Below are positions 12,433 through 23,399 of a DNA stretch of 64,000 bases, one piece after another. The notes beneath the pieces are model-generated. The model saw only the letters and a list, made by a program, of their open reading frames with translations. It did no database searches and had not been told where the DNA came from. The stretch lies in NCBI GenBank assembly GCA_037176845.1, contig JAYKXP010000180.1, positions 21,928 to 85,927 of the forward strand. The letters run 5' to 3'. The number at the start of each line of letters is the position of its first letter. Position 1 is the first letter of the stretch. The stretch comes from Paramarasmius palmivorus. Its lineage: Eukaryota > Basidiomycota > Agaricomycetes > Agaricales > Marasmiaceae. The translations under genes and the position numbers were made by a program.

Positions 12433-13759
12433 ATGGATCCTAACAGGCAACCGCAAACCCGTAGGTCTCAATTTTCATGTATTTGTAGTTGGTTTCTTAT
12501 TCTGTTCAACAGTTGTCATTCTTCTATTCGACAGAAAACTCATCCGCGTCGACATACCCCACTGGCTCCTCATCAAAGATCTTTTCGAGGACATTTTCTA
12601 CTCCGGCAACCACGATATTCCACCTGACATCCAAGAAATCATACGCCCTTACAAGCCCAGAGACCTACGCTATCTTTCTCCGCGGAACCCAGTTCCCATA
12701 ACCGACATGGAGACTGTTCCACGCCGTCAAGATTTAACGGACCTCCGCCTTCTTCGCTCCTTCAGTGCGACGACGAGATACTGTGCTGGACGTGCTCTCC
12801 CTTCGGATGGATCGTGTCTCAATCTAGTTGTGGAGGAGCCATTACCGATTAATGAGCTTTCAGAAGAAGGAGACCAACGTTTTTTGTCCAAGGAGGTCGT
12901 CTTGTATTTGAACGAACGGGATGGCGAGGTTATACCGCTGGGTCATAAAGTGAGTCGCTCAATACTCCGGGATAGTTATTATATAACCTCCTGCTCCAAC
13001 GTACAGGCGCGTGTTGCCCCCGGGTATATAGGGGCCTTGAACACTAGCGTGTGGTGTAAGCTTGTCGGCGACGACGAACTGGAAACTTTCAAAACTCTCG
13101 AACCTTTGAGTCCGTCTTCTCATCGCATCGCCACTCTCGTTCTACCCCCATATCTCCTCCCCACTGGCCAACACCTCATTGCAATGCCTGATTATGGCTA
13201 TGACCTGAACGCAGTCAATGGCCGCAGTCTTTCGGGTACCAGGCTCCACGTCATTACCCGGCAACTTATCGAAGCTATTCAGTTCCTACATTCTCATAAT
13301 CTATGTCATCTCGATATAAAGCCACATAATCTTGCTATGGACCATCGTACTTCAGATCTAACGGTGATTGATCTGGGTTGGGTAATGTATGGGAAGCCGC
13401 CGTGCGTGCTTGAAGGCTCTGCTGGGACTTACGAGTGTGTAGCGCCAGAGGTGAGGAAATGGTTTGATTGGGAGGAAACCGAGGAAGGAGATCCACCACC
13501 ATTGTATGACCCATGGAAAGCAGACGCTTGGGCTATAGGCTATACGGTTCGTATGCTCATGGATAAAGAAGAGGTGGTTGTTGATGGTTGGCACGAGCTC
13601 GATGAGTTTAGTCGGTGGATGATGGAGGATAGGCCGTCGATGATCAAGGCGTTGGAGAGGTTTGATGCGGTTTTCAAGTCGGTGTTGGACATCTCAAGGC
13701 AAAATCAAGAGCAAGAGCAAGACGGGTCGTTGGATTCGGAGAGTTCTGGCACAAGTTGA
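12433..13759 (+). CDS. Protein kinase-like protein (copy 1, intact)
   Basis: Proposed exons 12433-12460, 12513-12949 and 13007-13759 give 405 residues. Intron 1 is supported by the same exon structure in the copy at 23.2 kb; intron 2 (57 nt) is an in-frame GT-AG intron matched in both other copies. Kinase motifs: a likely ATP-anchoring lysine in VWCKLV with a following acidic helix, the catalytic loop CHLDIKPHNLAMD (Asp and Asn present, HLD instead of HRD), DLG in place of DFG (VIDLGWV), and APEV as the APE motif. A clear glycine-rich loop is not visible. The family is common in Agaricomycetes, often linked to self/non-self or signalling expansions; its substrate is unknown. The 3' end converges on the coiled-coil gene at 14395. 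Confidence 0.75.
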
Positions 13760-15700
13760 CTCATTCCGTTCGTTCAGGGTCATGTATATCCCTTGTTTGC
13801 ATGTTTTTTTTCCCCCTGAATGAACGGAAGCATTGGTTATACGTAACGTGGTCTGACGCGTTTCAATCAAGCCTTTCTCGGACTCATCGATTCGCCATTA
13901 AGCCTTCTCCGCCTCTCCGCCAACGCTTGTGCGCGGTGTTTTGTTCAATTATCTATGTCGACTTTTGGCTTCTAGAGGCCTGATTATTAGTTCTAGATCC
14001 ATTCGAAATAGTTCAGGCATTCGTCGATACGCCGCCCCGTCGCGCAACTCCCGCAATCGTACGCGCCAATGTACAAAATATATCACTGGATTGAGCTGGA
14101 AGACGTTACAATCGTTACTATATTTGTCGCTTTTCATGTATGTTGGGGAAAAGGAGAAGAAATGTCAGTCTTTTACAGGTGGTCCATTCGAGTTATAGCT
14201 GACACTGAAATGTCAGCACTTTCAAACATTTGGATAACCGAAGAATCTGAACGCACTGAATGTCGAAATCGCTGCCCACATTCGAGTCAACCAACGTTTA
14301 TGCACTGCTGGCATACTGATCCAAATACACTGCCATTTTATTGTCTTTTGAATCGTCAATGTGGGGATTCATGGTGGACGAATCAGTAAGCCAGTTACTC
14401 ACAGACGCCAACGTCATGATCAAGGCAGTCTTTCATGTATTTGGGGACTTTCTGTGAAGTATAATGAGCACAAATCTTCCGGACACTATCGCGGTACTTA
14501 CAGCCATGTTAGCACCTTGCTTGAGCCAAGACTTGATTTCGACAGCGTCGTGTTGGACGGATTGCCAGAGGTGGCTTATTGCTGAAATACCGTCGTTCCA
14601 GGCGACTAAGGCGCTGGTCCCTGCCTCCTCAAGTTCACTACGAGAGGCCCTGATCTCTCCAACCGTTTTCTGCAAGTCTTCGATCTTCTTTTTCTTTGCA
14701 CTGATTTCACTGGTCACGGCTTGACAAAAATTAGCCAATGAAACTGCCAATGAACACAAGTAGCTTTACCAAAAATTTTGACGGCCAAGACAAGAGCAAC
14801 AACCATAGAAACACCCAGGACTATCAATGCACCAACCTGGAAAATGATAAGACGCACGACGACAAATAAGGTTTGTACACCCACAATGATACTGGTCGAA
14901 TAGGCAGGCAGTAGATAGATCGCCGCGTATGCAGCGCCAAAGGAAGACAAGAGTCCGCCACCGAGACATCCTACCACACCCCACATAAGATTGCTCAACT
15001 GCTTCTCCAGGGCCTTTAGTTCTTTGGTTGCCTGCTCTATTTCCTTCTCTATCTCCTTCTCTTTGTTTTCAGCCCAATGTGTGAACTTGCCTTTGAACTC
15101 GGCAAAGTCAGTATGCAATTCTTTGAAGTTGGTGTTCAGAGTGTCGGCTTCTTCCTTGAACCGGTCTGCTTCCTGTAAACGTTCGTTAGTCCTCAACGTG
15201 AGGATTATAGAAAGAAACACACACCTTGATGAATTTGTCAATAACTTCCTTTCGGTCCTCTGTCGAGAGGCTTTGATCTGCGCAGAACTTTACGACGACT
15301 GTGTCAAATTCTGAGAAATATATCAAGAAGGGTTCGATTGTATTATCATATCAGATTGCCTACGCGTTCCATAAGCTGCAATCTCGGTTGCGATGTCCTT
15401 GCTTGACTGAACCAAAACGTTATATCGCTGGAGACGGATATTAGCAATTACATAGCGCTATTAATGTATGTGGTTGTACCTTGTGTAGATTCTGTAGGTC
15501 GGGAAGAAAAGGCTTGTCCTTATGTTGGGTATCGATGGATGAGAGCTTCGATTCGAGGGAGATGAACATCTCCTGTAGCTTTTTGACGGCGGTGGCAGCA
15601 GCATCGGCAGCCTCCTTGAGCAGCTCGGCGTTCTCATCGTTTGACAATTCTTTCGCAACCTCGATAGCGGCAGCCTTCTTCTGATCATCGTCCAAAACTG
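12870..15700 (+). repeat. Segmental duplication, source block
   Basis: The block from the middle of the kinase gene through the convergent coiled-coil gene is repeated at about 17490-20110 in the same orientation. Identity is high in the kinase C-terminal half (most codons identical) and lower, with indels, in the coiled-coil gene and intergenic part. The source copy keeps open frames; the other does not. Confidence 0.8.
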
Positions 15701-15857
15701 GTTGGTCTACGGGCTTTGACAGAAGAACGTCGCGGTAGGAATCAGGCAGTTCCTTGACAACAACCGAAATCGATTTGGCTGTTGGGTTTGGACCAAGTTG
15801 TTTCTTGAGGTGAGCGAGCACCTCATCGAGAGAGGGAGCAGAGTTTGTATCGGCCAT
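14395..15857 (-). CDS. Coiled-coil protein with hydrophobic hairpin (helical pore-forming-like)
   Basis: The ATG at 15857 begins MADTNSAPSLDEVLAHL. At least five short GT-AG introns can be placed (for example donors gtacaacc, gtaggcaa, gtgtgtgt, gtaaagct, gtaagtac), and the last exon ends in TAA at 14395-14397. The protein has an Ala/Glu/Lys-rich helical N-terminus, a long heptad-like helix rich in E and K (about residues 200-260), then roughly 70 hydrophobic residues that look like two membrane helices, then a second charged helix. This layout resembles alpha-helical pore-forming proteins of the ClyA/HBL type. That is an inference from layout only; a coiled-coil membrane scaffold is also possible. 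No signal peptide is evident. It converges with the kinase gene, and the pair was duplicated together. Confidence 0.6.
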
Positions 15858-15959
15858 GGTTATCTGAGAGTAAAAGAGACAAGGTATGGAAGTGGGTGTC
15901 GTCTTTGTAGCCTGGAGAGAACGCCTTAAATACACAATACTTCGCGCACCTTACGGAAC

Positions 15960-17300
15960 TCCAAATCGACCTAAGGCCCAAAAAGTGCCAGAACTTGGGG
16001 CCATGTTTGTGATCATGAGCTCAAGTGCACTAAAATACAGGTGACAAATGAAGTCATTGCACCTTGATTGCCACATGTGCTGCCTGCAAGTTGATATGGT
16101 GGCACAAGCTCTTGAGCGTGTATCCTCCAATGAGCCGAATAGGCTTTAATTCTTCATGTCGTGTGTTTGTTCAGCTAGATTTACTCCATGTTGCCTTTGG
16201 AGTGGGAATTCATATCGATATGCACCGACAGAATAGAAATTCGAAGGCGACTTGACAGCGCGCACTGTTCTTGCATCACATTCCACTGAACGACGGAAGA
16301 GGGAGATTATATAGATAACTCACCTTGTCAGAACTAGCAGATAACACTATGTGAAGGTGGCAGTTGGGGTTCACTTCACGAGCAGTGAAGGAGTGCATGC
16401 GCCTTTATACTGAATTTTACATGCGGTAGCCCTCGACTATACGTCACATCTCACAGCACAAAGGAAGACATGATTGAATTCTGCGGTATGAATGTCAACG
16501 TCGGAATTAAAAAAGTCCGAAAAGTACCTCGAATTCAGGGTTGAACGATCTAGGGTGCTCTCGGAGAAGAATATGGCCGGTAAAAAGTCAGATCCATTGC
16601 CTCAGGTCATGTCTGAATGACATCGAAGACCTCTGCATGTAAGTGAAGCGAATAATAACAGATAACACAGTAAAGGAATAACTCACCATCGCGGCGTAAC
16701 ATGACTCGGAATGGTTGATCTACTGAACACTCAAGAACTCTTCGCTTAGAAGATCCTATCCTTTGACCTGTGGAGTAGGTTTGCCGGTGTCAAAGTTGTG
16801 CAGAACGGTTCTTGGATGTCGGTGTTGAGCTGATTATTTCTGAACCAAAGTGAAGAACCATTAATCCTAGCCATCTTTCTTTTGCATCATCGGCCCCATA
16901 GAAACGAAATGTCGGCCTACGCCGGGTCCGACTCTATGACCTGAATGAACGAGGAATTCGTCTTGACGTGAGCAATTTCAAGCGTGTATGACTAGAGTGT
17001 TTTGAGCTGAAGAAAAGTGAAGGCCGGTAGGAAGTCAACGAGCAAGAGTCCATATGCATCAGTGGTAGTCTCTTGTAAGCAGACAGGTCTCCTCCCTTTT
17101 TGAGAGAGAGAGTGAGGGCGGTCGGACATCAGTGGTGAACGCATGAACAGTCGCGCAGCTGGCTAGGTCTCAAGGTAAGTCTTCTATATTGGATATTGGT
17201 TTGGCGGTGTTTAAGGCCTGGAGACAGGGTATGAATGTACTCCCTAATTAGCACAGCGAATAAGTGTAACAGACTGCCCGGAGCAACCTGAACAAAGAGT
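15960..17300. other. Intergenic, no gene supported
   Basis: About 1.3 kb between the duplicated blocks. No frame with coding character, no RNA gene and no transposon end was recognised. Short purine-rich runs only. Confidence 0.45.
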
Positions 17301-17489
17301 ATGATACGATGAGCGTTCATGCGTCGTCGAAGTTCTGGAAAGAGCATTTGCCGTGGGAAAACATCCACACCGAAGAAAGAGCCGAAAAAGAGTCCCGGAT
17401 CCTTGCACCTTTCTGCGAGTTGGATACGGTGGTCTCTGCTCCAGCTCTGCTCTCAACATATTTTCCATTGCTAGGAGATTCCAGTTATG

Positions 17490-18330
17490 CTTTCGGAAGA
17501 GGGGGGGAACAACGTTTTTTGTTGAAGGAGGTCATGTCTTATTTGAACGAACGGGATGGCGACTCGGAGGTTATACCGCGGGGTTTTAAAGTGAGTCGCT
17601 CAATAGGATAGTTATGACCTCCTACTCCAACGTACAGCTTGAGCACTAGTGTGTGGTGCAAACTCATCGACGACGACGAACTGGAAACTTTCAAAACTCT
17701 CGAACCTTCGGATCCGTCTTCTCATCGCATCGCTTCTCTTGTTCTACCCCCATACCTCCTCCCCAGTGGCCATCACCTCATTGCAATGCCTGACTATGGC
17801 TATGACTTGAACGCAGTCAATGGCCGCAGTCTTTCGGGTACCAGGCTCCACGTCATTACCCGGCAACTCATCGAAGCCATTCAATTCCTACATTCTCATA
17901 ATCTATGTCATCTCGATATCAAGCCACACAATCTTGCTATGGACCATCGTACTTCAGATCTAACGGTGATTGACCTGGGTTGGGTAATGTATGGGAAGCC
18001 ACCGTGCATGCCTCAAGGCTCTGCTGGGACTTACGAGTGTGTAGCGCCAGAGGTGAGGAAATGGTTTGATTGGGAGGAAACCGAGGAAGGAGATCCACCA
18101 CCATTGTATGACCCATGGAAAGTAGACGCTTGGGCTATAGGCCATACGGTTCGTATCTTAATGAATAAAAAAGAGGTGGTTGTTGATGGTTGGCACGAGC
18201 TCGATGAGTTTAGTCGGTGGATGATGGAGGATAGGCCGTCGATGATCAAGGCGTTGGAGAGGTTTGATGCGGTTTTCAAGTCGGTGTTGGATGTTTCAAG
18301 GCAAAAGAGAAAGATTGGTCGTCGGATTCG
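17490..18330 (+). pseudogene. Kinase-like gene, copy 2, 5'-truncated and frameshifted
   Basis: From 17639 to about 18300 it is nearly identical to kinase copy 1, including the HLDIKPHNL loop, VIDLGW and APEV. The N-terminal third is missing; upstream sequence is unrelated. At the conserved intron (17590-17635) about 28 nt of the following exon present in copy 1 are absent, leaving a frameshift before STSVWCKLI. The C-terminus after VLDVSRQKR also loses the original stop and reads on to 18433. Best read as a pseudogene, although a truncated kinase lobe could still be expressed from an internal start. Confidence 0.7.
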
Positions 18331-18980
18331 GAGTCAAGTTAGCTTATTCTTTTCGTTCAGGGTTGTGTATGTCCCTCGCCTGGATGTCTTTTCCCTGAAT
18401 GAAAGTACTGGTTATACGCAAAGTGGTCTGTGATTTGAGCTGCTCAATGCGTTACAATCAAGCCATTCTCGGACTTCTCGATTCGTCACTAACGTACCTT
18501 CTCCGCCTCTCAACCAAAGTTTGTGCACGGTGTTATGTTAAAATATGAATTTCGACTTTCAGCTCCTGTGGGCCTGATTATTAGTTCTAGATGCATTCAA
18601 AATAGTTCAGGCATTCATTGATAAGAGATAAACAGTGCGCTGCCCTGTGCCACAACTCCCGCATCGTACGCGTCAATGTACAAAATACATAACTGGATTG
18701 AGCCGGAAGACGCTACACTACATTTGTCGCTTGTATGTATGTTAAGGACCGCGAAAAGAAATTTCAGTCTTGTACAGGTCATCCATTCGAGTTGTGGCTG
18801 ACATTGAAATGTCAGCATTTCAAAAATCTGGACACTCGAAGAATCTGAACCGGGTACCGAAATTGCTGCCCGTAATTGAGGCATTCAGTGTTCAGGCACT
18901 TCTAGCATATTGATTCAAATATGCCGCCATATTCTTGTCTTCAAAAAACGTCAATGTGGGATTAACGGTAGACATGTCAG

Positions 18981-20110
18981 TTACTCACAGACGCTAACAT
19001 CATGTTCAAGGCATACTTTCATGTATCCGGGTACATGCTGTGAAGCATAATGAGTTCGAATCTTTTGACCTTGCCAGGGTACTCACAGCCATGTTGGCAC
19101 CTTGTACAAGCCAAGACTTTATGTCAACAGCGTCCCGTTGTACGTTCTGCCAGAGGCGGCTTATTGCTGAAATACCGTCGTTCCAGCCTGTGGCTAACAC
19201 GTCAGTTCCCGTGGCCTTTAGCACACTGCAAGAGTCTCTGATCTCTTCGACATTTTTCTGCAGAGATTCAATCTTCCTTCGCTTTACGTTCATGTCACTG
19301 GGTATAGCTTGACAAAAGTTAGCCTGTGAAACCTGGCAATGAACAAAATAGGTTTACCGATCATTTTAACTGTCAAAAAGAGACCGACGACCATAGAAAC
19401 ACCCAGGACTATCAACGCACCGACCTGAGAAATGATAACACTCATAATGATAAATAGGTTTTGTGAACTCACGAAGAAGCTGTCAGAGTAGGCAGGCAGC
19501 GGATAGGTCGCCGCATGCGCAGCTCCAAAGAACAAGATTTCCACCACCGAGACAGCCGAACGCTCTCCTCACAAGACCACCCAACTGATCCCCTAGATCC
19601 TTCAATTCTTTCGTTGCCTGCTCTTATCTCCTTCTCGGCTTCCTTCTCTTTGTTTGAGCCAAGAGTATGAACTTGCCCTGGAAGTTGGCGAAGTCATCAT
19701 GCAATATCTTGAAGACGGTGTGTTCACAGTGTCGGCTTCTTCCTTGAATCAGGTTTGCTCGCTACGAAACATCGTTGACCCTCGATGTAGGAAACATAAA
19801 AGGAAACACATACTTCGACAAACTCGTCAATAACTTCCTCTCGCTCCTCTATCGAGAGGCTTTGATCTGCACAGAGCTTCACGACAGCCATATCAAACTC
19901 TGAGAAATATTATCAGGAAGGGTTCAACAGTACGAGCATACTGAACAAGCCCACGCATTTCCATAAGCTGCAATCTCGGTTGCATTATCCTTGCTTGACT
20001 GGACCAAACGGTCGTACCGCTGATTACTGATGAGTGCCGCGGAACCACTATTAATCGTTGTAAAATGTACCTCGTGTATACCCTGCAGCTCGGGGAGAAA
20101 AGGCTTTTCC
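18981..20110 (-). pseudogene. Coiled-coil/hairpin gene, copy 2, broken
   Basis: Decayed copy of 14395-15700. The last exons are preserved (the helical segment at 19100-19300 and the terminal exon ending in TAA at 18981-18983). The hydrophobic segment is recognisable at 19370-19550. Small indels near 19540, 19626 and 19720 break the coiled-coil exon. The first exon of copy 1 is absent; the copy starts at its second exon next to the Zn2Cys6 factor gene. Confidence 0.65.
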
Positions 20111-20111
20111 T

Positions 20112-21598
20112 ATGGTTAAGAGTTACTCCAACGAAATGATTAGAAAGGGTGTACATCAAGGGCACTCACTGGATAGAGTAGATTTTGAAGCGATCGTGTC
20201 AAGTCCCCTTTCTGAGAAACCATATTCCGATACTCCCGGTCGCGAAGAATAGCTTTGAGGTCCTCTAAGGCTGATTTTTCTCGATCCATGCTGAGTTCGA
20301 CTTGACGAACCAGTTCCTCTTGACCAGCGTCCGCGCTTGCTCCTTTGATTGGATTTTCGTCGGTCGGAGCTGATGAGGGCTCTTCGTTGGGGGTATATAG
20401 TGCCTGAACAATTTTTCAGCAAGCGTCATACTGTCGACAATGGACCTCGCTCACCTGTCGTAACAACGATTCGATAACGGAATCCCTTTGCTTGATCTGC
20501 GCAAGTAAGTATTCTCGTTTGCTAAAAGGGGGTCAAAAGGTCAGAAACTGATGAACCAGTCGAGAAAAGAGGCGGAAAGGGAGTAAAACTTCAACGGGCT
20601 CTGAAAACGTAGGTGACGCGTTCATAAAACTAAGGAGCTGATTGAGTATCGACAACTGTCGGGGTTGGGTGCGAGCACAGCACCTGTGAAGGTTATCTCT
20701 TGACGGCATTTCACCCCAGGAGTGAAGAGTTCGGAGAAAGCAAAGAAGAAGAAGAAAAGGTCGAGCCGAATAATACCAAAACCGTACGCAGTGAGAACAA
20801 GACCTACTTTAAATTTGGTGTGCCTCCTCGCCTTCGTCCTTCGACTATACAAACGCGATCTTGGACCTTGCATCTCTTGCATGTGTTTTCGCCTTCTGCA
20901 AAGTCACATTTCATCTACGATTCAGAGGTTTTGATCAGTCATCGAGCTTGTCGCGAAAGGAAATGAGAAGCGGGAACCTTCAATTTCTTGCAAAAGGTGC
21001 ATGCTCCAGGCCTACGGCGTGTAAGAGTCAGCCAGGATCAAAAAAAGCCGCGAATTCAATGAGAATGGGTGAGGTTTGTGATTTGCCATAGTTCAGAGTA
21101 AAGACTCTGACAGCGTGGGCAGTCACCGGTGGGATAGAATTGCCGATTTTGGAACCATTATCACAGACAAGATTTCCGCGGGCAGGGTCGAAACACACTC
21201 ACAGTCGCACTACTCCACCCTTGTTCTCATTCTCATTCTTTCCGTTACCGGTATCATTATGACTGGGCGACGTTGTGAGGGGCACGTCAGATTGCTCTGG
21301 AGCTGGAGATTCGAGAATCAGCATGTTCCTGGAGCCGCCGCGGGTTTACAAGGTACGTACTTGTCGCCGGTGAAGATGTCGGATTGGGATGAAATAGGCT
21401 ATGAACGGTATCTTCAGCGTGTCCTGTCCAAGAAGCCAGCCGAGATAAGTCGGATGCTGGGGTTATTTGACCTGTTGTTGGGGTCGACTGGTCTTGACAC
21501 TGCTGCACAGAATATGAATCAACGAACTCCCGGTATCGCTGAGCATGTTCCTGAGGTTGGGCCTGGTGGAATAGGGCGGATGAAGCGTTGAAAGCCAT
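20112..21598 (-). CDS. Zn2Cys6 transcription factor, C-terminus replaced
   Basis: The first frame (21287-21598) has QRYREFVDSYS and Ser/Thr/Pro-rich sequence typical of the N-termini of one Agaricomycete Zn2Cys6 family. The zinc cluster is split by an intron (about 20929-20993): GACTFCKKLK joins MKCDFAEGENTCKRCKVQDRVC, giving C-x2-C-x6-C-x8-C-x2-C-x6-C. A downstream exon encodes KREYLLAQIKQRDSVIESLLRQ, the usual coiled coil after the cluster, then a charged helix (to about 20165). Beyond this the gene runs into the duplicated coiled-coil block at about 20110, so its normal C-terminus is missing or replaced. Expected role: DNA-binding regulator; probably a truncated or chimeric gene. Confidence 0.6.
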
Positions 21599-21809
21599 GT
21601 AGTTCCTAAGATGATGATGGGAGTGGGGAACACGAAGAAAATATGTCAGATAAGTAAAAGTAGCACATACTAATAGTAGCGCCGTTATTCGGACCTAGAA
21701 ACCGGGAAAAACATCAGAAGGGAAACATATTCAATGCGACGCCCAACAGCGATGATTGACAGCAGTCATGCTTGATCGAATCAGTGGGCGTGGATGTGCA
21801 TTATGACCA

Positions 21810-23250
21810 TTACCTGGCTAAACGGTTCATTCGTTCTGATTTCGTTCCCTTCCAGCGTATGATGCCTCGGTGCTCGAAGCCTTTTGAGGAAAACGCGTCA
21901 AATGGAACACTATGAATAACCAGTGAAATCTTGTTCATTCGTGTATTAAGTGACATGCCAATGAGGAATACATGGTCTTGAACGAACAGATCAAGTCGAC
22001 TTGAGCCGGACGACACATCTTGTATCTGTATTTGAGTTTGCCTTGCAAACCTCTTGATCATCAACGGCCTCTCATCCATCATCCACCGACTAAACTCGTC
22101 GAGCTCATGCCGGTCATCGGCAAGCACACCTCTGTTCATCAGAGTACGGACCGTATTGCCTATAGCCCAGACATCTGCTTTCCATGGGTTATACGGCGGC
22201 GACGGATTTTCTTTCTCTCCTTGCTCTTGACGCGCCTTCCAATCAAACCACCTCCTCACCTCCGGCGCCACAAACTTGTACGTCCCAGTCGCACCCCTAA
22301 CAGCACAGGGTGGCTTTCCATACATTACCCAACCCAAATCGATCACTGTTAGATCCAAAGTATGGTAGTCCATGGCCAGGTTTCAGGGCTTGATATCGAG
22401 ATGACATGGATTGTGAGAGTGTAAAAATTGAACGGCTTCGAGGAGCTGGCGGGTGAGGACATGGAGTCTGCTTCCTGAGAGACTGGAGCCGTCGACGATA
22501 TTCGAGGCATAGCCATAGTCGGGCATTACAACGAGGTATCGACCAGTGAAAAGCAGGTTTCGGGGTAGAAGGAGAGTAGCGATACGATGAAAGGAGGTTC
22601 AAAGGTTCTAGAGTCTTGAACGCCTTCAGCTCGTCGTTGTCGATGAAGTTTGCACCATACACGGTTACTTGCATTCCCTATATACCCGGGCGCAACGCGA
22701 GCCTATGATTTAGAGCAGAAAATGAGCGATAATCTACCACCGAATATTGGAAGACTCGCCTTAAAACCTCGTGGTATAACCTCCCCATCTTGTTCATTCG
22801 AACACAACACCTCTTTCGACAGAAATCTCTCATCGGCTGGTCAATTGACAGCGGCTCCTCGAAGACTAGATTTAAACACGTCCTATCCGAGGGAAGAAAC
22901 TGTCCTGCGCAGTAATCCGTTGTGCTATTGTCCGAGCGAAGATAGATGAGGTCAGTCAATTCTTCACGAGGTGATAGTGTTCATATCACTTATAGGACCC
23001 GGATTCCGTGGAGTGAGATAACGTAGATTCCTGGGCTTGTAAGGGCGTATAATTTCTTGTATGTCTGGGGGTATATCGACGTTGTATTGGCTTGAGTAGA
23101 AGATGTCGGAAAAGAGATCTTTGAGGTACAACCACTGGGGGATATCGACGCGTATGAGTTTTTTTGTGAAAGAAGAGGATAATGACTAAGATGAAAGGTG
23201 GATGTCTGTGAAGAACGTAGAGGGGACTTACGAGTCTGTGGTTTGACCAT
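21810..23250 (-). pseudogene. Kinase-like gene, copy 3, inverted, with nonsense mutation
   Basis: The first exon (ATG 23250, MVKPQT) and intron 1 match kinase copy 1, and exon 2 encodes KLIRVDIPQWLYLKDLF. The frame then breaks: a shift near 22825 (before RFLSKEVLCSNEQ), another in the ELKAFKTLEPL region (about 22600), and a TGA inside the catalytic loop (HLDIKP-stop-NLAMD, about 22384). The last third (21990-22373) is open and includes VIDLGWVMYGKPPC and APEVRRWFDW. Opposite orientation to the other two copies. Confidence 0.75.
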
Positions 23251-23399
23251 GGTGGATGTGCTGAAGGGAGCGCTCAACTTTCTCACCCGGGCCTACACAA
23301 ACGAATCGTCGGGCCTCGAGACACTCTTCTTGATTCTGTCCACATCGGCTAAACCATTGCCTACATCCATGTCTCTCCTACAAGAAGCAATATCTGTAT

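Larger units (their letters stand above)
17490..20110 (+). repeat. Segmental duplication, decayed copy
   Basis: Copy of 12870-15700. The left edge lies within the kinase gene (match begins near the EQRFLLKEV codons, about 17490). The right edge lies in the second exon region of the coiled-coil gene (about 20110), where the sequence passes directly into the Zn2Cys6 factor gene. Both genes carry frame-disrupting changes here. Confidence 0.75.

Noticed and set aside
21115..21591. Plus-strand 158-codon frame with a hydrophobic stretch
   Set aside because: It is antisense to the first exons of the Zn2Cys6 factor gene, whose N-terminal pattern is more convincing.
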